This document shows, in pieces, positions 55,601 to 64,000 of a stretch of DNA of 64,000 nt. This DNA is from Synchiropus splendidus. Taxonomy: Eukaryota; Chordata; Actinopteri; Syngnathiformes; Callionymidae. Below the pieces are notes generated by a model. The model saw only the letters and a list, made by a program, of their open reading frames with translations. It made no database searches and was not told the origin of the DNA. The position numbers were made by a program, and so were the translations under genes. The stretch's first letter is position 1; each line of letters opens with the position of its first letter. Where the stretch lies: the NCBI RefSeq assembly GCF_027744825.2, contig NC_071347.1:24054388-24118387 (forward strand), read 5' to 3'.

Positions 55601-58600
55601 CTGATGTTGACCACTTCACAACCAACCACCCGGGCTGACTGTGTTCTGCTCAAGCTGCATGACAGAGTCAGGAGCAGCGAGGAAGAGAAGGTGTGAGGCT
55701 GATCCTCGGGCTAGACTCGTTCCACCTGCAGCTGACGTGTCGTCGTGTTGTCAGGAGAAGCTCCAGGCGCTGGCTGAGTCGATGGAGAAGGAGGTGACCA
55801 ACTTGAAAGAGGAGCTGAAGGTGTTGCAGGTACGACCGTGCCCCCACGTCTCCGGGCCGGCGCTTCACAGCCCCAACCCTGACACCAGCGCTGTGACAAA
55901 CAGCCGGCCCCACGCTCCGCTGCACTTTACTGCCTTTATTGTGACCGTCCCGACTCTTTTTGATATTCTATCTGCCGGCTGGTGTTTGCTTAGCCGGGGC
56001 CCGGCTCGCCTCATTCCTGTGTCGCGCTCCGCTAGCTTTTTTAATTGAACACTTTCTCACATCACAGGCCGCTGGCTTTAATTGAGGCTCTGCTCTGAGA
56101 ACCTACAAAATATGAACATGTCTCTGCAGTAATGACCTGTTTAGTGCACCTGCGTGTGTTCAGTTCTCCACCACAACAAACCTGAAATGGTCTGAAGTGC
56201 GCAGTCGTACAGAAGGGGTTCTGTGTTCTGGTCTGACAAGTCTCTGCCAGCCCTTCCCCCCTGGTCAGCGACTGTGCGCGAGGGACACGGCCTCGTGAGG
56301 CCCTCAGAGCTTCGGCTGTCGGTCAGCCGAGCGCTGACCTTCCGTGCTCCTCAAGTGAAAGTCTGATCTCCCTTTTCCTTTCAGCTGATCAACTACAACT
56401 TGGAGAAGAGGTCCGGTGAACTGGTGAGAGCTTTTCCACTTGTTGACAGAAGTTCAGAGCAGGAAGGAGGGAGTGGCGGAACAGCTCATCTGAAGCAACC
56501 GAGAGGGAGAGTGGCGGCACAAATTCTCTATTAAAATGCTTTATCGCAGCGCCTCGCTCCGTTTAACCCTGGACACCACTGCGAGGGAGTGACGGGGTGC
56601 GGGGGCGGCAGTGAGGGGGGGGCAGAAGAATCTGCTACAGACAATCAGAGTGGGAAGACTGTGAGCAGCGATAAAGTGCTGCCAGCCGTGAGTGGACTTG
56701 GTTTCTCTTCAAAGAAGGGAGCCTTTGTTAAACCTGGCTGTGCTCACGTATGAGTGCAGATCCCTTCTGCTGAAGTTCAGTTAACGCTGGAGCCCCCGCA
56801 GCTCACTGCCATGCAGGGATGGACTCCAGGTTTGGAGAGTGCTGGCCAGCACTCAGGGACAGAGGGGACGCCGGAGCGGGCGAGTCCAGTCTGAGATAGT
56901 TAGGGCTCACTTGCGAGTCAGACGCCTTGGACGTCGGGGCCTCGGGTCCAAAATGAAGTGATTTTACCCGCCTCTTCTCTTCATTCTCATCTCCTGTCGT
57001 GTCTCTGACCTCCAGATGATGCGGGAATGAACTGCACTTTTGACTCGGTCGATCCAAAACACATTGACATTCTGCCGCAGGAACAGAAACTGGCCCTGCA
57101 GTCCAAGTCCAAGGAGACTCACCTGAGCCAGCTGGGGGAGCTGGAGAAGCGCTTCATCGCTCTGTCGCGACAGTGTGCCGTGGTCAAACAGGCTCATGGC
57201 TCTCTTGAGCAGAAAGGTAGGAGTCCACAGTCCTCCACAGTTAGTGGAGTCAGAGGTGAACAAGTGGTGGTCTCTTGACCCATCAGATGCTTGGAACTGC
57301 CCTGACAAACACAGGCAACATGGAGCGCATGTTGCAAACATCAGAGAAGCTCACTTCTGTGGAGCTTCTGCTCACGGGGCCTTCACCAGTGTAGCAACGT
57401 GAAGGAAACAATCCACGGGATTATTTGTTTTGTGAGCTCACACCACACTTCCTGAGAGGCTCAGAGGCGTGGAGGAAGTCGGACCAGACACCCGCCCCCT
57501 GAGCCTGCTCTTCTGCCCACAGTTCAGGAGGCCATGATGACCAACAAGAAGCTGACGTCAGCCAATGAAAAACAGCAGGCCACTCTCCTCTCTCTGACCA
57601 AGGTGCAAGCACAATGCAGAGTGCTTTACATCAGAGCTGCTGTGACTCGCCGGCTTCTTCTGCACTGTCACAGGAGCTGGAGGTCCTGAACGGTCGTCTG
57701 ATGGTGAGCCGGACGGCTTCGTGCCCGCCACACTCTCGCAGCGGCGCGCTCCGCCAGCAGCAGATGCAGCAGTTGCAACTCAAGATGAACCAGGTAGATG
57801 ATTCAGGGGCCGTGTCTGTGTGAGGGAACAATCAAGCGTCCGCTCCGTCCTCCTGTTTTGTGAACCAGAACTAGTCACTCACGTCTGGATCAAATGAAAG
57901 CTGACCATGTGACCACGTGAGATGCAGTGGTGGTTTGATGGAGGAGTAAGTGGTCATCCTCTTGGTCATGTGATTCTTTTTTTGTGACCTCAAACGTGTT
58001 GACCAGCAAGCTGAAGTGAACAAGACTCTTCAGGAGGAGAACCTTCTGATCAGAGCTGAGAAGCAGGTACCTCCTGGTGCTCAGTGAGAGCTTACGTTTC
58101 TAGAGTCTTGTAGCTGTACCTGTGTATGATGATGAAGAGTCCACGTGCAGGAGGTGGTGAAGGCCATGCAACAGACCCAGCAGCTGCTGCTGACACAAAC
58201 CCAGACCGTCTGCCGGCTGGAGCAGGAGCTGCACGTCCAGGAGGAGCTGTTCCAGGTGAGAGCCTGTCTTCAGCCATGGTGTCAGGAGGGGCCGGCCCGT
58301 CTCTGGAGAGCCAGCGTCCTTCATCTGGACCTTTCCTATTCCATAACATCACGGCTGGTGGAGCTGCTGGACCATGTTTCCCCTCGGGGATCTTGTTCAT
58401 GAGTGAGGGCGGGCTTCAGTCGTGAGGACACAGAGACAGGAACTTGAAGATGATGTTTATGATGAGCTCCTAGATCTGTTCTGACTCCTAGTTGCTCCTC
58501 TCAGTCCTTCATCTCCAGCCCCACATTGGTGGAATGAGATCGGAATTAAAATGGCACAAGCGTCGGATTTGTTTTGAGTCGGACCTGCTTCTCCTTCCTC

Positions 58601-60606
58601 CTCAATAAACACAGGGTGTTGCGTTAAGAGCCTGACGGGTCGTTCATTTTTCCGCAGGCGCTGCAGCTGGAGCACCAGCTCCTGTGCCAGAGGAGCCGTG
58701 CCACGGAGGAGGAGGAGCTGGCCAAGCTGGCGGGGTCCTGCTCCGCCGCCCGGACTGCCCGGCCAGATGAGGTGAGGGGGGGCACCAGAGGTTTCTGAGC
58801 CACATGAGTGCAGAGCAGCGGGTCCCAGGTGGCGCTGCGGTCCTACGTCGTCTGTGGATAAGGCTCAGTCGAACATGGCGGCTGCTGGAATCCAATGGAA
58901 GAAATGGCATCCGCAGCGAGCTCAAATATGACGACTGAACTTGTTCCTCTCCGCCCAGACGAGAGACTTGAGGGGAGATGTTTTCGTGGGACCCCCTGGT
59001 GATCCCTGCCCCGTCTCTGGAGACGCTGTCCTCTGTCAGGACCCGGGCGCGCTGGAGCCCAGCGCCTCTGCTCAGCTAGCGTCGGCCGGAGCCGCTGAGG
59101 ATCAAACTCCGCCCTCTGGTTCAGTCAAGCGCCTTGTTTCTTCCCAGTGTGTCTGCTCTGATCCTGACTCTGCCCTCAGATCCACTGACCTCACCTCAGT
59201 GTCAGACACCCCCAGGAGAAGGCTCCTCTGCACCCGACTCTGAGGACGACGGCACGTGTGCGACCGACCTGCAGGTGGTCGATCTCATTTGTTCCTCCCA
59301 GCTCAGCGTCAAGGATCTGGCAGCAAGTGGTGGAAGTGAAGATGTACCAGATGGTGAAAAAGCAGAAGAGGCTTTTAAGGATGACGGCGAGGAGGAGTCA
59401 GAGCAAGCGGATGTGCCTGCTGTTGCTGCTGCGGCAGAGACGGGAGACGTGACTCTTACCCAAACAACTGATAGAGCTGCTGCAGGAGAGGACTGTGGCG
59501 GCAGGAACACAGATCCACTCATGCAAACAAACGATAGAGCAGAGGGAGCCGGAGACGAGACGCCGGGGGCTGCAGACGCTGCTGTGGCTCCAGATGATTC
59601 TGCTGAACCCACAACTCGGTCCGTCCACTCGCTAACCAGCCACCAGCACGTCCTCCAACCAGGTGGCTCCGCTTCGGGTCAACGGGCGGTCGACGCAGCC
59701 CAGATGACCTCTGCGACCCCAGAAAACCCAGAAGGTCATGGCGAAGCTGACATACACAGCGCCACTCCACAGGGGCCGCAGCATTCAGAGGCCCATGGAA
59801 GCGACGCGTCCACTGACCCCTCAACCTGCCGGCCGCTGGCACCAGCCCACGCCGAGGTCCGCTGGAGCCCGTCCGGCAGCCCCACCGTGGCGTCGCCGCT
59901 TCGGTGCCTTCAGGTAGAGTCGCCCAGCCCACTCACCCAGCACTGGCACAGGCCTTGAACTGACTAGTGAACAGGGCCCTGGGAAGGAGTCACGCCTGAG
60001 GCTGCTGCGTCTTCAGGTGTGACTGGCTTCTGTCTTCGCAGGATGTTTCCAGCGTCAGATATTAGTCCGCTGTAAACTCTGCTGGATCATGTTCCACACG
60101 GGTGCTGGCTGCTTCTCGTCAGCGCGGCCCGACTTGAGATCTGTGAATGGCTTTGAAAGCAGAACCAGTCGTGTGTCGGCTCATGAAAGCTAGCGTTCCC
60201 TCTCTCCTCTGGCAGGATGCGTCCCCCCGCGCCGACTCTTCAGCTCCAGCCGCTCCGGCGCGTCCGGGGTGAGTCCGTCTCCCTGCACCACAGCTGGCAC
60301 AGCGCGGCTGGCGACGCCTCCAAAGGTCACTTGTCTGTCCCGTGTTTTCACCTAAGAGTGACGCCTCTGAAAACTGGAACCTGTTTTGTCGAGAAACAAC
60401 TGTGAAGGGTGGAGGGAGACGCTGAAAACATGCGCCGTGTTCTGACGCCACATTGTGCTCTTCTCAGCGGATCTCCAGCTCTGGGCTCAGACTCTCAGGA
60501 GAGACGGGTCCAGCAGAGCACTCTCAGTGCCCAGATCTGCAAACTGGAGCAGCTCCTCAGGGCAGGGAGGCTCCGCCTGCCGAAGCCAAGACGCACGGAC
60601 CAGTGA
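52662..60606 (+). CDS. ccdc73: CCDC73 orthologue (coiled-coil domain-containing protein 73), 16 coding exons
   Basis: Exons: 52662-52685, 53021-53149, 54924-54995, 55480-55551, 55755-55829, 56385-56423, 57081-57216, 57523-57602, 57674-57793, 58007-58066, 58151-58255, 58658-58771, 58959-59118, 59180-59913, 60216-60268, 60468-60606. They give 703 aa (human about 1079). The coiled-coil half aligns by eye with human: LLEYKAQLLEAVEELHIRR (human LLEFKTSLLEAVEELRMRR), EARFEDQISKVILERQELEW, KEVTNLKEELKVLQ, LGELEKRFIALSRQ, VQEAMMTNKKLTSANEKQ. The start lies in a good context (GCGCCATGG) in a short exon with a phase-0 donor. The C-terminal third is acidic, low in complexity and poorly conserved. Opposite orientation to DEPDC7 matches human. 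Function is unknown; the human gene is expressed mainly in testis, from memory. Confidence 0.87.
59180..59913 (+). CDS. ccdc73: CCDC73 large 3' exon, acidic disordered region
   Basis: 734-nt exon with a long open frame rich in Glu, Asp, Ser, Thr and Pro (for example DSEDDG, DGEEESEQAD), with no recognised domain. It corresponds in position to the very large penultimate region of human CCDC73. The link to the preceding exon is through a 61-bp intron (59119-59179), inferred because the frame changes between the two open stretches; a sequencing frameshift is the alternative. Confidence 0.68.
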
Positions 60607-60700
60607 GCCTGCGCCGCTCTCCTACCGGACGGTTGGATCAAAAACATCTCCCCTCAAACTGCCCTCAAATCCATCACACGCATGAGCCATCAGTGGGTGG

Positions 60701-60920
60701 GTGAGAGGGTGAGAGAGAGAGAGGGTGAGAGTGAGGGGGTGAGAGTGAGAGGGTGAGAGAGTGAGAGAGAGGGAGAGAGAGAGAGTGAGAGAGAGGGTGA
60801 GAGAGAGAGTGGGTGAGAGAGAGAGGGTGAGGGGGTGAGAGTGAGAGGGTGAGAGAGAGGGTGAGGGGGTGAGAGTGAGAGGGTGAGAGGGAGAGAGAGA
60901 GAGTGGGTGAGAGGGAGAGT
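60701..60920. repeat. (GAGA/GGGTGA)n repeat in the CCDC73 3' UTR
   Basis: Imperfect GAGAGTGAGAGGGTGAGA units between the TGA at 60606 and the AATAAA at 61004, so probably present in mature mRNA. Confidence 0.8.
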
Positions 60921-61003
60921 CATCCACCCATCCAAGGCTGTCTCTGAGCGTGGTGCTGTTCCTCCTGACGTTCCTCTTGTGAGCGACGGCTGCTGTAAAC
61001 ACC

Positions 61004-61009
61004 AATAAA
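61004..61009 (+). promoter_or_regulatory. Poly(A) signal AATAAA (CCDC73)
   Basis: Canonical hexamer, with a 3' UTR of about 400 nt from the TGA at 60606 that includes a (GAGA/GAGGGT)n tract. It is the first good signal after the stop. Confidence 0.65.
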
Positions 61010-61206
61010 GCTCTGTAAACAAGGGCTGTGACAGCAGCCGGTTAATCAGCCATTAACACTCGTTCATATCAAATAACACAAACCTGCTGCTCCTGACTCA
61101 ATTAGCAGTCCAATTAACAGGCGTGTTAATGAGGCGCTTGTTAACTTTATGTCCCGTGTGAGTGGAGACCAGCTGCTCTAAGAGCTGCTGCTGCTGCTGC
61201 TGCTCT

Positions 61207-62709
61207 GGGTGAACACATGAGACCAACAGTGACGACAAGTGGGTGAACACATGAGACCAACAGTGACGACAAGTGGGTGAACACATGAGACCAACAGTGA
61301 CGACAAGTGGGTGAACACATGAGACCAACAGTGACGACAAGTGGGTGAACACATGAGACCAACAGTGACGACAAGTGGGTGAACACATGAGACCAACGTA
61401 GACGACAAGTGGGTGAACACATGAGACCAACAGTGACGACAAGTGGGTGAACACATGAGACCAACAGTGACGACAAGTGGGTGAACACATGAGACCAACA
61501 GTGACGACAAGTGGGTGAACACATGAGACCAACAGTGACGACAAGTGGGTGAACACATGAGACCAACAGTGACGACAAGTGGGTGAACACATGAGACCAA
61601 CGTAGACGACAAGTGGGTGAACACATGAGACCAACAGTGACGACAAGTGGGTGAACACATGAGACCAACAGTGACGACAAGTGGGTGAACACATGAGACC
61701 AACAGTGACGACAAGTGGGTGAACACATGAGACCAACAGTGACGACGAGTGGGTGAACACATGAGACCAACAGTGACGACAAGTGGGTGAACACATGAGA
61801 CCAACAGTGACGACAAGTGGGTGAACACATGAGACCAACGTAGACGACAAGTGGGTGAACACATGAGACCAACGTAGACGACAAGTGGGTGAACACATGA
61901 GACCAACAGTGATGACAAGTGGGTGAACACATGAGACCAACAGTGACGACAAGTGGGTGAACACATGAGACCAACAGTGACGACGAGTGGGTGAACACAT
62001 GAGACCAACAGTGACGACAAGTGGGTGAACACATGAGACCAACAGTGACGACAAGTGGGTGAACACATGAGACCAACAGTGACGACAAGTGGGTGAACAC
62101 ATGAGACCAACGTAGACGACAAGTGGGTGAACACATGAGACCAACGTAGACGACAAGTGGGTGAACACATGAGACCAACAGTGACGACAAGTGGGTGAAC
62201 ACATGAGACCAACAGTGACGACAAGTGGGTGAACACATGAGACCAACAGTGACGACAAGTGGGTGAACACATGAGACCAACAGTGACGACGAGTGGGTGA
62301 ACACATGAGACCAACAGTGACGACAAGTGGGTGAACACATGAGACCAACGTAGACGACAAGTGGGTGAACACATGAGACCAACGTAGACGACAAGTGGGT
62401 GAACACATGAGACCAACAGTGACGACAAGTGGGTGAACACATGAGACCAACAGTGACGACAAGTGGGTGAACACATGAGACCAACAGTGACGACAAGTGG
62501 GTGAACACATGAGACCAACAGTGACGACAAGTGGGTGAACACATGAGACCAACGTAGACGACAAGTGGGTGAACACATGAGACCAACGTAGACGACAAGT
62601 GGGTGAACACATGAGACCAACAGTGACGACAAGTGGGTGAACACATGAGACCAACAGTGACGACAAATGGGTGAACACATGAGACCAACAGTGACGACAA
62701 GTGGGTGAA
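61207..62709. repeat. 34-bp minisatellite, about 44 units
   Basis: Unit GGGTGAACACATGAGACC + AACAGTGACGACAAGT. The period is exactly 34 bp throughout (first unit 61207, last full unit 62669). Two main types differ at AACAGTGAC (A) and AACGTAGAC (B); a third (A') ends GACGAGT. Since 34 is not a multiple of 3, all three minus-strand frames stay open for more than 500 codons; these are not genes. Confidence 0.97.
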
Positions 62710-63800
62710 GTTGCTGGAGGGTGTGAAACAGTGGATGAGGAGGAGAGCTGCTCTTCATTACTGCTCACTCTTCTATAGCAGAGTCAATAACCCCAGCGCT
62801 GACATTCACATTCCAGCAGCGTCTGCCGGGCCCCAGTCCTGACGCCGCCCAGGAGCCAGGCCTGTTCCCGACCCAGACACCGGCAGCACCGGACCGGAAG
62901 AGTGCGAGCGGAGAGCAGAGCGGCGGAGCAGGAGCCAGACACGTGACCCGACGCCTGACATGAGCCCGACCGAGCAGTAAGACTGGTCCTCCGCGCTGCA
63001 ATAGCAACATGACACAGCGGTGAGGAGACCCTGGGCTTCACCGTCTCACCTCGGGAACCATGGATCAGTCTGCAGCTGTCGTCTCCAAGGTTCTGCTGGA
63101 TCATGAACCGAGCCTTTGTGAGGCCGCCGGAGGCCGACGCGAGCTTCGGGATCAGAGGAGAAGGACGACGGCTGGATGTTCTCGCCCCAACACTTGGATG
63201 GCTGGTCCTGCTGAAGAGAGTGTGACGTCCTGATGACATGGACGTGCAGTGTTGACCCCTTCAGACGCTTCATCCTCTCACAACAGTCCGAGTCCCAGTG
63301 GTCGGGACCAAAACAAGTCCTTGCTTCACAAGAGGCAGCTCTTCTTCCTCAGAAACCCTGGACCAGCTCCTCAGTATCGGTGCCTCCAGTGACGCCACTA
63401 GATGGCGCTGGCGTTTGCCCCACAGATGGAAGCCTTGTCAGAGTCACAGCGGGTTCCGTGCCTGGACACACAGAGCTAATTCTGTTCAGCTGTTTTTCTC
63501 CAGGTGGATTGGAAACCAATCGCTCCCATCGGGTCCGGTGTCTCCATCGTGCTGGATCCTGGACTTGGGCCTGGCCTGTGACCTCCAGGCTCCAGGTCGT
63601 GGTGCTCCTGAAACTGTGCAGACAGCTTCTCGTGACTGTGACCTCAGTGGACTGCTGAGGTGCCCGGGATGTGGGGCGTAGCACCTTCTGGTTCTGCTGG
63701 CTGACATGAGTCCTGCTGAACTCTGTCCTGAAGGGAACATTGGGCTCTGGGCTGAGTGACTGTTACTGAGTTACTGCGAAGCCTCACGACGACCATCACT
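62710..63800. other. Intergenic, no gene recognised
   Basis: Between the 34-bp and 12-bp minisatellites. Short overlapping frames on both strands show no known domain. I cannot exclude exons of the next gene. Confidence 0.5.
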
Positions 63801-64000
63801 GTGTGAGTCCATGCGTGAATCCAGGTGTGAGTCCATGTGTGAGTCCATGTGTGAGTCCATGCGTGAATCCAGGTGTGAGTCCATGTGTGAGTCCATGTGT
63901 GAGTCCATGTGTGAGTCCAGGTGTGAGTCCATGTGTGAGTCCATGTGTGAGTCCATGTGTGAGTCCATGTGTGAGTCCATGTGTGAGTCCATGTGTGAGT
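63801..64000. repeat. 12-bp minisatellite, continues beyond the window
   Basis: Units GTGTGAGTCCAT with variants ATGC and CAGG. It reaches the last base, so the array is truncated by the window. Confidence 0.93.

Noticed and set aside
61098..62768. Three overlapping minus-strand frames of more than 500 codons
   Set aside because: All three frames read the same 34-bp tandem repeat, whose period is not a multiple of three. There is no start context or gene structure.
62784..63239. 151-codon minus-strand frame in the right intergenic part
   Set aside because: No domain, no acceptor or donor that fits, and competing frames of similar size on both strands.
63771..63992. Minus-strand frame of MDSH repeats
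   Set aside because: 12-bp minisatellite; each unit is four codons, so the frame stays open by chance.

Overview
This window is vertebrate nuclear DNA and most likely comes from a teleost fish with a compact genome; the intron sizes are like those of pufferfishes. The evidence is: multi-exon genes with GT-AG introns, many of only 58-75 bp; five orthologues of a gene block on human chromosome 11p13 packed into 64 kb (about 1 Mb in human, from memory); abundant (CA)n/(TG)n microsatellites and GC-rich minisatellites; and remnants of hAT and Tc1/mariner DNA transposons. There is no operon, CRISPR array, tRNA or rRNA that I can see.

Layout. The minus strand carries four genes in the human order: DEPDC7 (start at 50361), TCP11L1 (start at 47031), HIPK3 (start at 36377) and KIAA1549L (start at 17820, ending near 2185, poly(A) signal near 1000). 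CCDC73 lies on the plus strand, head-to-head with DEPDC7, with coding exons from 52662 to 60606 and a poly(A) signal at 61004. Exon chains were built by hand. Every junction was checked for GT/AG and for frame. The resulting proteins are about 1267 aa (KIAA1549L), 1203 aa (HIPK3; human 1215), 492 aa (TCP11L1; human 509), 540 aa (DEPDC7; human 511) and 703 aa (CCDC73; human about 1079).

Region by region. 1-2.2 kb: dispersed repeats and the KIAA1549L 3' UTR. 2.2-17.8 kb: KIAA1549L, a single-pass membrane protein with a mucin-like ectodomain, whose introns hold four long tandem or low-complexity arrays. 18-20.5 kb: HIPK3 3' UTR. 20.5-36.4 kb: HIPK3 coding exons, with a 6.9 kb intron holding a hAT and a Tc1 remnant. 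36.4-42 kb: HIPK3 5' intron, holding a hAT-type element with a perfect 8-bp target duplication, and a probable CpG-rich first exon. 42.7-47 kb: TCP11L1. 47.6-50.4 kb: DEPDC7. 50.4-61 kb: CCDC73. 61.2-62.7 kb: a 34-bp minisatellite of about 44 units. 62.7-63.8 kb: no gene recognised. 63.8-64 kb: a 12-bp minisatellite running off the edge.

The genes are a conserved neighbourhood rather than a pathway: a nuclear kinase (HIPK3), a DEP-domain protein, a TCP11-family protein, a coiled-coil protein and a membrane glycoprotein. Relative to human, CSTF3 is missing between TCP11L1 and HIPK3, and PRRG4 and QSER1 are missing between CCDC73 and DEPDC7. The strongest unusual signals are the (UG)n tracts that form the 3' splice-site region of several exons, the 1.7-kb purine-rich intronic tract, the higher-order pattern in the 34-bp array, and the roughly 250-bp shared promoter of DEPDC7 and CCDC73. 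I found no wholly novel gene system.
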